DNA from: Leeuwenhoekiella blandensis MED217
GTDB taxonomy: Bacteria > Bacteroidota > Bacteroidia > Flavobacteriales > Flavobacteriaceae
Reading direction: 5' to 3'
Length of the DNA stretch: 64,000 bases
Assembly (NCBI RefSeq): GCF_000152985.1
Contig: NZ_CH672395.1
Coordinates: forward strand, 3,383,823 to 3,447,822
The notes beneath the pieces were generated by a model. It did not search any database and was not told the origin of the DNA. It was given only the letters and a program-made list of their open reading frames with translations. A program made the position numbers and the translations under genes. Positions 26,537-35,193 of the stretch are shown piece after piece; position 1 is the first letter of the stretch, and the number at the start of each line of letters is the position of its first letter.

Positions 26537-27592
26537 ATGAAAATTTTAAAATACCTGTTTTTTCTTCTGCTTATCGTCTTTATTGCCGGAGCTATTTATT
26601 TTGCCACTAAAGATGGTAGTTATGAGATCGAAGAAACACAGGTCATTGAAGCACCTTTAAGTCTGGTTTTCAAAAAAGTAAACGACTATAAAACTTGGGA
26701 AGAATGGGGACCTTGGAAACAAGAAGACCCTACAATGGTTTTTAACTATCCTGAAAACACCAGTGGTGAAGGTGCCAGCTATTCTTGGAATGGAAAAGAG
26801 GTTGACGGCTCGATGCGCACGACCTCTGTTATAGAGAACCAGCGTATAGAACAAGACATAACTTTTATCACTCCCGGGGGCGAGCGCACAGCTAACGTAT
26901 ATTGGCAATTTGAAAAGGTCGAAAATGGCACTAAGGTAACTTGGGGGATGCGTGGGGAACACACCTTGATGGACAAAGCTTATTTCACTATCGGCGGTTA
27001 TGATTTTGATGGAGAAATGCATAAAATGTACAAAAAGGGACTTTCAGCGCTGGACGAAAACGTGCGTGCCGCAATGAAAGTGTACAATATTGATGTAAAT
27101 GGCATCACGCAATACAGCGGCGGCTTTTATATGTATGCTACCACTTCGACAACATTGAGCAATGTGAGCAAGGAAGTGCAGGAGATGATTCCTTCGGTAA
27201 AGCGTTTTATGGAAGGCAACAACATTACCATTTTAGGAAAACCACTTACTATTTATAACTCAAAAGACGAGATAAATAATACAGCCATAATTTCTAGCGG
27301 AATCCCAACAACTTCTCGTATTGTGGTTCCTGAAGACAGCAATATTCTTTGTGGCTTCTTACCGGCATATACGGTTATCAAAACCAAACTCACCGGAGAT
27401 TTGAGCAATCTTGATGAAGCGTGGCAGCAAACCTATGAGTATATGGCTGAAAACGAATACGCCCTTGCGCCAGATAGTAATCCTTTTGAATTTTATGTTG
27501 TAGGACCTGACGATACCGAAAACCCAGCAGAATGGGTCACTGAATTATATTTACCCGTAGCTGCTCAGGAATTGACAACCGAAAGTCTCTAA
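26537..27592 (+). CDS. Membrane-anchored SRPBCC-family protein with GyrI-like C-terminus
   Basis: A 351-residue protein with an N-terminal hydrophobic segment (YLFFLLLIVFIAGAIYFAT). Residues about 30-170 look like a START/SRPBCC (polyketide cyclase-type) ligand-binding domain: VIEAPLSLVFKKVNDYKTW and TPGGERTANVYWQFE are typical. The rest (about 185-350) resembles the GyrI-like effector-binding fold, with EYALAPDSNPFEFYV near the end. No catalytic residues can be named; a lipid- or ligand-binding role at the membrane is inferred. A hairpin terminator lies downstream at 27762. Confidence 0.75.
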   Translation: MKILKYLFFLLLIVFIAGAIYFATKDGSYEIEETQVIEAPLSLVFKKVNDYKTWEEWGPWKQEDPTMVFNYPENTSGEGASYSWNGKEVDGSMRTTSVIENQRIEQDITFITPGGERTANVYWQFEKVENGTKVTWGMRGEHTLMDKAYFTIGGYDFDGEMHKMYKKGLSALDENVRAAMKVYNIDVNGITQYSGGFYMYATTSTTLSNVSKEVQEMIPSVKRFMEGNNITILGKPLTIYNSKDEINNTAIISSGIPTTSRIVVPEDSNILCGFLPAYTVIKTKLTGDLSNLDEAWQQTYEYMAENEYALAPDSNPFEFYVVGPDDTENPAEWVTELYLPVAAQELTTESL

Positions 27593-27761
27593 ATCAAAAA
27601 AAGTTAAAAAACACAGACTACGCTTTAAAAAGTTTTAGTAGTTTTAAAACAACTTTAGAATTCATGAAAACTCTATTTACATCATATCGTTATGTGAAGG
27701 TACAGGTTACCTTGCCAGACGCGTTGTGTAGATAGTTTATTATTTTATATCACAACATTAA
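27593..27761. other. Non-coding stretch before the terminator of the SRPBCC gene
   Basis: This 169-base stretch is AT-rich. It contains one possible 23-codon frame from ATG 27663, ending in TAG, with no similarity that I recognise. Together with the terminator and repeat copy A it forms a gap of about 305 bases between two co-directional genes. Confidence 0.4.
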
Positions 27762-27790
27762 AAGTCTGGCCTTTCGGTCAGACTTTTTTT
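27762..27790 (+). terminator. Rho-independent terminator abutting repeat copy A
   Basis: Stem AAGTCTGGCC / GGTCAGACTT (one G-T pair), loop TTTC, then a run of T residues that is also the first part of repeat copy A. Confidence 0.88.
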
Positions 27791-27887
27791 ATTGGCGCCA
27801 TCAAAGGGTTTAATACTCCGAGTTGCCTAAAAATTGAAAATTCGTTTCCAACCAATGACTCATATACTTGCCCTAAGGCAGTTTACT
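27784..27887 (+). repeat. Interspersed structured repeat, copy A, leader of an MFS gene
   Basis: This 104-nt copy begins in the terminator T run and reads TTTTATTGGCGCC, TCAAAGGGTTTAATACTCC, AAATTGAAAATTCGTTT, and ends AGGCAGTTTACT. It aligns over its full length with copy B at 49976-50078. The MFS start codon lies 10 bases after its end. Confidence 0.85.
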
Positions 27888-27897
27888 TAATAACACT

Positions 27898-29106
27898 GTG
27901 AAAAAACTATTTACCTCTTACTTAGACACGTTCAAAGGCCTATCAAAAGAAATTTGGTGGCTGGCTCTTATTACTTTGGTCAACCGTGCCGGAGCAATGG
28001 TCATTCCTTTTCTGTCGCTTTATTTGCGCGATGATCTGGGATTTAGTTTGAGCAGCGTAGGATGGGTCATGACGTGCTTTGGTTTTGGCTCCTTATTCGG
28101 TTCGTGGCTTGGTGGCATTTTATCAGATAAACTAGGCTATTATAAGACGATACTTTTAAGTTTAATAGCAACAGGAATTGGTTTTTTAGGGCTTCAATTC
28201 ATTACCAGTTTTTGGGCTGTATGCTTGGGCTTTTTTGCATTGATCACCGTTGCAGATATGTCTCGACCTGCCTTTTTTGTAGCTTTAAGTGCTTATAGTA
28301 AACCTGAAAATAAAACGCGCTCCTTAACCCTTATACGCCTTGCGATTAATTTAGGCTTTTCTGCCGGACCGGCTTTGGGCGGAATTATTATCGCCAGTAT
28401 TGGTTATTACGGACTCTTTCTAGCAGACGGAATTACCTGTATTCTTGCAGGGTTTCTTTTAATTCAAACCTTAAACCCGAAAAAGGCCAAAGAAGTTGAT
28501 CAAGAACAACTTGTGGAAAATCCGCTGGCACCTCACAAAGATGGCTTGTATGTAATCTTCCTGATTGCACTTGCTTTATTTGGTGTTGTCTTTGTTCAAT
28601 ATTTTTCAACCGTGCCTGTCTATTATAAAGAAGTACGCTTGCTCACCGAGTCTCAAATAGGTCTTCTGCTAGGCATGAACGGCCTGATGATTTTTGTGTT
28701 TGAAATGCCACTCATTGCATACATGGAGCGACGCGGCTGGAATTTGATTGGCAATGTTATTGGAGGTTTATTGCTTACCGGCTTAAGTTTTCTTTTCTTT
28801 TATATTGAAGGCTGGCCCGGCGTTCTCGTTTTAGGTATGGCTACCGCTACATTAGGTGAAATGGTTGCATTCCCTTTTGGAAATGCTTTTGCGCTTCGTC
28901 GTGCCAAATTGGGGAGGCAAGGCGCATACATGGGACTGTACAGCATGTCTTTTTCACTAGCGCATATATTTGGCCACAACAGCGGAATGCAATTGGTAAA
29001 TTCGTTAGGTTACAATCTAACCTGGGCAATCATGGGCCTTATAACCTTACTCGCTTTAGCGCTATTGTTTTATGTAAAGCGTCGCGCGAATACTCTTAAA
29101 ATTTAG
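27898..29106 (+). CDS. MFS transporter
   Basis: Twelve-helix major facilitator of 402 residues. The motif A region between helices 2 and 3 is seen as FGSWLGGILSDKLGYYKTI. The N-terminal half has LALITLVNRAGAMVIPFLSLYL and the C-terminal half FGNAFALRRAKLGRQGAYMG, a sequence typical of the YdeE/MdtH-like group. Substrate cannot be read; drug or metabolite efflux is possible. The start is GTG at 27898, directly after repeat copy A. Its last bases overlap the end of the convergent esterase-like gene (29096-29106). Confidence 0.88.
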   Translation: MKKLFTSYLDTFKGLSKEIWWLALITLVNRAGAMVIPFLSLYLRDDLGFSLSSVGWVMTCFGFGSLFGSWLGGILSDKLGYYKTILLSLIATGIGFLGLQFITSFWAVCLGFFALITVADMSRPAFFVALSAYSKPENKTRSLTLIRLAINLGFSAGPALGGIIIASIGYYGLFLADGITCILAGFLLIQTLNPKKAKEVDQEQLVENPLAPHKDGLYVIFLIALALFGVVFVQYFSTVPVYYKEVRLLTESQIGLLLGMNGLMIFVFEMPLIAYMERRGWNLIGNVIGGLLLTGLSFLFFYIEGWPGVLVLGMATATLGEMVAFPFGNAFALRRAKLGRQGAYMGLYSMSFSLAHIFGHNSGMQLVNSLGYNLTWAIMGLITLLALALLFYVKRRANTLKI

Positions 29107-30496
29107 ATTTACCCAGGTAGCTTTCAATAAGTTGATTATAAACAGGCTTTATTTTTACAAACTCCGTATCCGGAATGTCGTAGAGTTTATCATAGTCTGT
29201 GTAGCCTTGTTTCAGCAATTCTTCGAGGTAGAAAAAAGCAGTATTTTCATCCTCATCTTGAGCCGCAAGACTAATAATATCTAAATAAGCATAGTAATCG
29301 TCAGGATCTAGAATAGTTTTAAGAACATTAGCAAAAATGCGTTGGTCGTAAAGCGCTACTCTATTGAGCGCCAAAAAATCTTTTACCGTATAATCGATGT
29401 AGCCTAACATGCGCCGCGCCACTTTTTGCTCGATGGGCTTTGCCGGATTTTGTGCAGCTGTTTTAAATTGTAGAATTCGGTCATCCCAATAGCCAAGATT
29501 TTTAAAATTACCCAGCGCAAGGTCTTCTTCTAAAAAATAGCTGATATCATCAAGGAGTAATCCTTCCTGAACCTCATCTTTTCTACTTAGGCGCTTCGCC
29601 TGTTTATAGGCATCAGACCTGCGCAAAGAACGTTGAACTTCACGTATAGGATCAAGATCTACTTCACCCCGATAATCGCCTTTAAGATCTCTCACAAGAT
29701 CATAAGCCACTACCAATTGACCGTCGTTGATTAAACCCTGTACCGTATTGAGATCTACTGATGCCTGACGTTGCCAAACGGAATCCTCGACCTTTAAATT
29801 ATAATGCTCTACATTAAGGTGATCGAGTCGTTTAACTAAAGTTCCTAAAAAAGCTGCAGACGGCCATTCACTCGTATCATCATAGGTATACAACTCGTTG
29901 TTCTTGCCGTAAGCTTTCAGCATATAGAAATAATCTTCCATGGGATAAAAGTTAGGTGAGGCTTTACCTATAACACCTATCGCCAGATTGCGCTGCGCTT
30001 GATTAGCAAAGCGATTTGCAAAATACATATCATCAATAAGGAGCAAATTAGCCGAACTCTTAAATAAATAGGATAACGCACTCGCCGTTTTAGCTCCGCC
30101 TTTAAGTCCACTAAAATAAACTCGGTATTTATCTACAGCTATTTTTCTAAAAACATCACGCACAATGAGAAGGGCATTATCTGCATTGGCATCAAGGCTG
30201 TCAATTGTTGAGGACATCGGATGATTATTAGAAACAATGACAAAATCCTCTCCCTGCAGCCCCGAAGCAAACAGACGAGCTGCCTTAGTACCTTCCCCTT
30301 CAGGATCAAATACAAAAAGTGCTTTGGCCAGCTTCTCAGGATCGTAATTTTGAGGAAGATAAATGGAGTACGAAATATCAAGAGAGTCATTGGTTACAGT
30401 AGTTTCGGTAACTGCGCCTCGAAGTAAAGTTTGTTCTTGAGCATTTGCAAAGTGTATCGCAAACAAGCAAAGGGTGATTAGTAAGCTATTTCGCAT
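29096..30496 (-). CDS. Secreted alpha/beta-hydrolase-like protein apparently lacking its nucleophile
   Basis: Predicted exported protein: signal peptide MRNSLLITLCLFAIHFANAQ. The next about 200 residues resemble an esterase or PHB-depolymerase-like alpha/beta hydrolase (ISYSIYLPQNYDPEKLAKALFVFDPEG in two parts; IVSNNH). At the position of the nucleophile elbow the sequence is YRVYFSGLKGGAKTASAL, with Lys where Gly-X-Ser-X-Gly requires Ser, so it is probably not a hydrolase. The C-terminal half is helical and without a recognised domain. ATG at 30496 was chosen for the clean signal peptide; 30520 is possible. It overlaps the 3' end of the MFS gene by 11 bases. Confidence 0.7.
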   Translation of the reverse strand: MRNSLLITLCLFAIHFANAQEQTLLRGAVTETTVTNDSLDISYSIYLPQNYDPEKLAKALFVFDPEGEGTKAARLFASGLQGEDFVIVSNNHPMSSTIDSLDANADNALLIVRDVFRKIAVDKYRVYFSGLKGGAKTASALSYLFKSSANLLLIDDMYFANRFANQAQRNLAIGVIGKASPNFYPMEDYFYMLKAYGKNNELYTYDDTSEWPSAAFLGTLVKRLDHLNVEHYNLKVEDSVWQRQASVDLNTVQGLINDGQLVVAYDLVRDLKGDYRGEVDLDPIREVQRSLRRSDAYKQAKRLSRKDEVQEGLLLDDISYFLEEDLALGNFKNLGYWDDRILQFKTAAQNPAKPIEQKVARRMLGYIDYTVKDFLALNRVALYDQRIFANVLKTILDPDDYYAYLDIISLAAQDEDENTAFFYLEELLKQGYTDYDKLYDIPDTEFVKIKPVYNQLIESYLGKSKF

Positions 30497-30543
30497 AAAA
30501 GTTTTTAAAAAGTGTATCAATAACTGTGCTACAATTTAGGCAT

Positions 30544-30574
30544 AAAAAAAACTGCTAAGTAAAAAAGCAGTTTT
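30544..30574 (-). terminator. Terminator after the DUF1328-like gene
   Basis: On the minus strand AAAACTGC and GCAGTTTT flank an 11-nt loop and are followed by eight T in total, directly downstream of the gene at 30601-30798. Confidence 0.75.
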
Positions 30575-30600
30575 AAATATATGGGTGAAAGGGTCGTAAA

Positions 30601-30798
30601 TTATGATTTTACCTGTTGCGCAACGCGCTTAGGACTCTTTTTAAATAAAAACTTAGCAAAAAGTGAAACCACAAATAAATCTGCTGAAATTAAAAACAGA
30701 ATTCGTGCAGCTTCGGTAGCCCAAAGATCAAAACCTCCAAAACCATATATTCCCGTTATAACTGCAATAATCAAAAAAGGAAGTGTAAATCGTTTCAT
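30601..30798 (-). CDS. DUF1328-like small membrane protein
   Basis: A 65-residue protein with two hydrophobic segments: FLIIAVITGIYGFGG and ARILFLISADLFVVSLFAKFL. The GFGG turn followed by an ARILF helix is the DUF1328 (YtjA-like) pattern. A basic tail follows (KKSPKRVAQQVKS). Function unknown; relatives are often linked to envelope stress. It has its own terminator and stands alone between the hydrolase-like gene and lipA. Confidence 0.75.
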   Translation of the reverse strand: MKRFTLPFLIIAVITGIYGFGGFDLWATEAARILFLISADLFVVSLFAKFLFKKSPKRVAQQVKS

Positions 30799-30981
30799 AA
30801 TAGAGTGTTTTTGTGTTTAATACTGATGTAAAAGTAGCCTGATAATCAAGGTGTTTATCACAAGGATTTCCTAATTACCTAAATTTTAACGCAAGTGCTA
30901 AGGCCTTGTTAACAGCTTAATTTTCAATAAACACTGTTAGCTTAAGACTACAAACGAGACTATTGAGACATCATTAATAAC

Positions 30982-31014
30982 AAACTGTTATTTAAAACAC
31001 AGTTTGTATCTTTG
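30982..31014 (+). promoter_or_regulatory. lipA promoter box with overlapping palindrome
   Basis: TATCTTTG at 31007-31014 matches the -7 consensus. Immediately upstream, AAACTGT (30982-30988) and ACAGTTT (30999-31005) form a perfect 7-bp inverted repeat with a 10-base spacer, as expected of a repressor or activator site. The ATG is 20 bases downstream of the -7 box. Confidence 0.6.
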
Positions 31015-31033
31015 TATCCCTAAAAAAATTGTA

Positions 31034-31906
31034 ATGAATACTGAAACCATAGCTGCACCTGTACATAAACCAAAACCAAAATGGTTGCGCGTTAAATTGC
31101 CTACCGGCAAGAAGTACACCGAACTCAGAAGCCTTGTAGACAAGTACGATTTACATACTATTTGTACTTCAGGAAGCTGTCCTAATATGGGAGAATGCTG
31201 GAGCGAAGGCACCGCTACCTTTATGATATTGGGTAATGTATGCACACGCTCTTGTGGTTTTTGTGGAGTAAAAACAGGGAGACCAGACACACTTGATTGG
31301 GAAGAGCCAGAAAAAGTAGCGCGATCTATAAAGTTGATGAAAATCAAGCATGCGGTGATAACTTCGGTAGATCGTGATGATTTGAAGGATATGGGATCAA
31401 TTATGTGGGCTGAAACGGTAAAAGCCATTAGACGTATGAATCCTGACACCACTTTAGAAACTCTTATCCCTGACTTTCAAGGAAACGAGCGTAACATCGA
31501 CCGGATTGTAGAAGTCTCACCAGAAGTGGTTTCTCATAATATGGAAACGGTAAAACGCTTAACGCGTGAAGTGCGTATACAAGCACAATACGAGCGTAGT
31601 CTTGGTGTGCTTAAATATTTGAAAGAACAAGGTATTAGACGCACCAAGTCTGGTATTATGCTAGGGCTAGGAGAAACTGAAGAAGAAGTCGTACAAACGC
31701 TTAGAGATCTTAGAGCGGCAGATGTAGATGTTGTAACCATAGGTCAATACCTTCAGCCTTCAAAAAAGCATCTTTCTGTAAAGCAATTCATCACTCCAGA
31801 TCAATTCAAAAAATACGAGACGATCGGTTTAGAAATGGGCTTCCGCCATGTAGAAAGTAGCGCGCTCGTTCGTTCTTCATACAAAGCACAAAAGCACATC
31901 AACTAG
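31034..31906 (+). CDS. lipA: Lipoyl synthase
   Basis: Radical-SAM enzyme that inserts two sulfurs into protein-bound octanoate to make lipoate for pyruvate and 2-oxoglutarate dehydrogenases. The N-terminal cluster motif is [13 protein letters not shown] (CX4CX5C) and the radical-SAM motif is [10 protein letters not shown] (CX3CX2C). Other blocks are [12 protein letters not shown] and [13 protein letters not shown], with [10 protein letters not shown] near the end. ATG at 31034 gives 290 residues; an upstream in-frame ATG at 31004 lies across the promoter box and is rejected. gap follows 11 bases later, so the two may be co-transcribed. Confidence 0.97.
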   Translation: MNTETIAAPVHKPKPKWLRVKLPTGKKYTELRSLVDKYDLHTICTSGSCPNMGECWSEGTATFMILGNVCTRSCGFCGVKTGRPDTLDWEEPEKVARSIKLMKIKHAVITSVDRDDLKDMGSIMWAETVKAIRRMNPDTTLETLIPDFQGNERNIDRIVEVSPEVVSHNMETVKRLTREVRIQAQYERSLGVLKYLKEQGIRRTKSGIMLGLGETEEEVVQTLRDLRAADVDVVTIGQYLQPSKKHLSVKQFITPDQFKKYETIGLEMGFRHVESSALVRSSYKAQKHIN

Positions 31907-31917
31907 AGGTATTTTTT

Positions 31918-32913
31918 ATGGCTAAAATCAAAATCGGAATAAACGGTTTTGGACGCATAGGAAGAAGACTCTTTCGCCTTCTACATAAGCATCCCACTAT
32001 TGAAGTTGTCGCTATAAATGATAAAGCAGAAGGAGCAACTTTAGCACATTTGCTTAAATACGACAGTATTCACGGTATATTCAATGCCGAGGTTACTCAC
32101 ACTGAGAAAGGTTTAAAAGTTGATGATTCTCTTATTGCTTTATATCAAGAAAGTAGTCCGGGAGCAATCCCCTGGCATCGTCACAAATTGGACCTTGTCA
32201 TAGAAGCAACGGGAAAGTTTAAAACTTATAATCTTTTAAAACCGCATCTAGATGCAGGCGCGCCAAAAGTTATTTTAAGCGTTCCTCCGACAGATGACAG
32301 TATCAAAACAATTGTCTTAGGCGTTAACGATTTTCAAATTGATGGCACCGAGCGTATTCTTTCTAACGCGAGTTGCACGACCAATAATGCGGCACCTATG
32401 ATAAAAGTCGTTAATGACCTCTGTGGAATAAAGCAGGCATATATAACCACCGTGCATTCCTACACCACAGACCAAAGTTTACACGACCAACCACATCCTG
32501 ATTTGCGACGGGCTCGCGCTGCAGGACAGTCTATCGTGCCCACCACTACCGGAGCTGCCAAGGCTTTAACAAAAATATTCCCAGATCTAAGTGAAGTCAT
32601 AGGAGGTTGTGGCATACGGGTCCCCGTACCTAATGGCTCCCTAACCGATCTTACCTTAAATGTTTCTCGCGACACAACTATAGAAGAGATCAATGAAGCC
32701 TTTCAAAAAGCAGCCGCCGGTTCTTTAAAAAATATCCTTCAGTATACCGAAGTCCCTCTGGTTTCTATTGATATTGTAGGCAATCCTCATTCTTGTATAG
32801 TTGACTCCCAAATGACTTCTGTTATTGGCAACTTGGTGAAACTCATTGGCTGGTATGATAACGAAACCGGATATTCCTCACGCTTGATCGACTTAATCCT
32901 CAAAATCTCATAA
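31918..32913 (+). CDS. gap: Type I glyceraldehyde-3-phosphate dehydrogenase
   Basis: Glycolytic enzyme oxidising glyceraldehyde 3-phosphate with NAD(P). The nucleotide-binding start is IKIGINGFGRIGRRLFR. The catalytic cysteine lies in NASCTTNNAAPM, with the usual downstream block HSYTTDQSLHDQPH and RVPVPNGSLTDL. The C-terminal WYDNETGYSSR is conserved. At 331 residues it is full length. It is divergent in detail from the most common bacterial form (for example KLIGWYDNE), so it may be a secondary paralogue; whether another gap gene exists cannot be seen here. It is probably co-transcribed with lipA. Confidence 0.95.
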   Translation: MAKIKIGINGFGRIGRRLFRLLHKHPTIEVVAINDKAEGATLAHLLKYDSIHGIFNAEVTHTEKGLKVDDSLIALYQESSPGAIPWHRHKLDLVIEATGKFKTYNLLKPHLDAGAPKVILSVPPTDDSIKTIVLGVNDFQIDGTERILSNASCTTNNAAPMIKVVNDLCGIKQAYITTVHSYTTDQSLHDQPHPDLRRARAAGQSIVPTTTGAAKALTKIFPDLSEVIGGCGIRVPVPNGSLTDLTLNVSRDTTIEEINEAFQKAAAGSLKNILQYTEVPLVSIDIVGNPHSCIVDSQMTSVIGNLVKLIGWYDNETGYSSRLIDLILKIS

Positions 32914-32967
32914 ATTATTTAGAGATTTCTACTGATATTTCAACAAAGTGTCTATATTAGTATCTTA

Positions 32968-35190
32968 ATGTGTCTAAAAATGTTGATCGACAGAAAGCTA
33001 CTTGTCGTCTTATTACTTCTCCTTTCGTTTGTGGGATTTGGTCAAAAACCAAGTCGGGCTGAAAATGCACAAAACATTCAGATCGATTCGCTTCTCTTAA
33101 AAGGGGTTATAGCAATGGATCGTGCAAATTTTGACGAGGCAATTGCAAACATTAAAAAGGCTGAAGCACTTTCTCTAGAATCCAAGAACAGTAGTAATGA
33201 AGCGATCAGCAATCAATTGTTGACAAAAATCTACTACGAGTTAGGTCAATACGAACTTGCTGGACCTTACATCCTCAATGCTATTAAGCTGCATCAGGAA
33301 TTGCAAGAGCTCAATAATTTAGGACAAGATTACATTATATACAGCCAAATCTTAATCAAGACAGGCAACAGTGAAAAAGCCTTACCTTTTCTTGAAAATG
33401 CTGAAATCATCTATCAAAATCAGCGTGATGAAAATTCCAGAGTTCAATTAGCGACCACCTATCTCTACGAAGGAAACATCTATCAAGAACTCAAACAAGA
33501 TGAAGAAGCCCTAACACGATTCCAGGAAGCAGAAGCGCTTCTTAAGAAAACTCAGTCAAAAAATAATTATTTATTGTGTCGTGTTTACCTGCAGGAAGGA
33601 AAAACCAATTTGCAACTGGGTCAACTAGATCCTGCCCTAGAGTACGCTACCAGCGCACACGAGATCAGTCTTAATAACAACTATCCGCAGCTTGAAGTTG
33701 ATGCGCTTAATCTTTTAAGTAAGGTACATTCTGAGCGCAAGGAATATGAAGAAGCGTTTTCGTTCTTGTCCTTATACAATCAAAAAAGGCTCACCTATTT
33801 TGGCGATGCCAACAATAATGTGAGAAATACCGCCATTCGCAATGCATTACTCGCCAATATAAACGCAGACGATTATGACCCGGGCAAACGCGTGCAAGCC
33901 AATAAGATAACAACGGTTTTAATCATTGCCTTATTTACCATCTTATGTCTATTGGCTCTATCGCTTTATAAAAACAACAACCTTCGCGCAAAAGCAAACG
34001 AATTATTACAGGCTAAAAATGCCGAATTGATGATCGCAAAAGAGAACGCAGAAAAGGCTTCTGTTGTAAAAGCACAATTTCTCTCGACCATTACACACGA
34101 ATTGCGAACACCGATGTATGCAGTTACCGGTCTTACGCACCTTTTATTGAGCGAAAACCCAACCGAAGAACAAAAGAAGCACTTAGACTCCTTAAAATTT
34201 TCGGGAGAATATTTACTGTCTCTCATCAATAACATTCTGGATCTCAACAAGCTTGAAGCCGATAAAGTTGAAGTAGAACAAGCAACTTTCAACCTGCGCA
34301 AGCGCGTAGATGATGTACTTTTTGCTCTAGAGCGCTCTGCTCAGGAAAAAGGCAACAAGCTTACACTGGAATATGATGAGGAAATACCCGATCAAATTAT
34401 AGGAGACCCACTTATGATCTCGCAAATTTTGATCAACCTTATTGGTAACGGAAACAAGTTTACGCGTGACGGTGATATTTTTATTAGGATCAAACAACTT
34501 AGCCGCAACGATACACAAACGTATTTGCATTTTGAAGTTGAAGATACCGGTGAAGGAATCAGTAAGAAAAAACAAAAAGATATTTTCCAGAATTTCACGC
34601 AGGGCTCTGTACAGATCAACAGAAAATTTGGTGGAACCGGTCTTGGCCTCTCTATTGTAAAACGACTGCTTTCCCTTCAAAAGAGTAAAATCGAACTGGA
34701 AAGTACCTTAGGTAAAGGATCTAAATTTTTCTTCGATATCAAATATGGCCTTGCCAAAAGTAAAGCAAACGAACCTGAAGAACGCGTGTACAATATAGAT
34801 TATGAAGCCTTAAAAGGCAGAAAGTTATTGGTTGTTGAAGACAACAAGATCAACCAAATGATCACCAGAAAAATTCTTGAGAAAAACGAAATGGAATGCG
34901 AAGTAGCTGATAATGGCGAAATCGCGATCGAGAAAGTTCGTTTTGAACCTTTTGACCTTGTCTTGATGGATATTCATATGCCGGGAATAAGCGGTATTGA
35001 AGCCACTCAAAAGATCAGAGAATTCAATAAAGACTTACCTATACTCGCATTAACCGCGGTTACTATTGATGAAAATATAGATGATTTTTATCTGGCCGGC
35101 TTTAACGACATCATCCCAAAACCCTATAAGGTTGAAGAGTTTTTCTTTAAAATCCACAATGCCTTAAAACGTAAAAATGTAATTCTGTAG
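32968..35190 (+). CDS. Hybrid sensor histidine kinase/response regulator with TPR sensor domain
   Basis: Membrane signalling protein of 740 residues. A signal-like segment (LLVVLLLLLSFVGFGQ) is followed by about six tetratricopeptide-type repeats in the periplasm (residues about 40-290). A membrane helix (TTVLIIALFTILCLLALSLY) and a coiled coil lead to the kinase: H-box FLSTITHELRTPMYAV, N-box ILINLIGNGNKFT, G1 EDTGEGIS and G2 GGTGLGLSIV. A C-terminal receiver has the phospho-acceptor Asp in DLVLMDIHMPG and Lys in IPKPYK. No DNA-binding output is attached, so a separate partner is needed. The stop is 3 bases from the convergent lpxK stop. Confidence 0.93.
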   Translation: MCLKMLIDRKLLVVLLLLLSFVGFGQKPSRAENAQNIQIDSLLLKGVIAMDRANFDEAIANIKKAEALSLESKNSSNEAISNQLLTKIYYELGQYELAGPYILNAIKLHQELQELNNLGQDYIIYSQILIKTGNSEKALPFLENAEIIYQNQRDENSRVQLATTYLYEGNIYQELKQDEEALTRFQEAEALLKKTQSKNNYLLCRVYLQEGKTNLQLGQLDPALEYATSAHEISLNNNYPQLEVDALNLLSKVHSERKEYEEAFSFLSLYNQKRLTYFGDANNNVRNTAIRNALLANINADDYDPGKRVQANKITTVLIIALFTILCLLALSLYKNNNLRAKANELLQAKNAELMIAKENAEKASVVKAQFLSTITHELRTPMYAVTGLTHLLLSENPTEEQKKHLDSLKFSGEYLLSLINNILDLNKLEADKVEVEQATFNLRKRVDDVLFALERSAQEKGNKLTLEYDEEIPDQIIGDPLMISQILINLIGNGNKFTRDGDIFIRIKQLSRNDTQTYLHFEVEDTGEGISKKKQKDIFQNFTQGSVQINRKFGGTGLGLSIVKRLLSLQKSKIELESTLGKGSKFFFDIKYGLAKSKANEPEERVYNIDYEALKGRKLLVVEDNKINQMITRKILEKNEMECEVADNGEIAIEKVRFEPFDLVLMDIHMPGISGIEATQKIREFNKDLPILALTAVTIDENIDDFYLAGFNDIIPKPYKVEEFFFKIHNALKRKNVIL

Positions 35191-35193
35191 GCA

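Noticed and set aside
27663-27734. 23-codon frame in the gap before the MFS gene
   Set aside because: No ribosome-binding site, no recognised similarity, and it lies on an AT-rich stretch; length is within chance.
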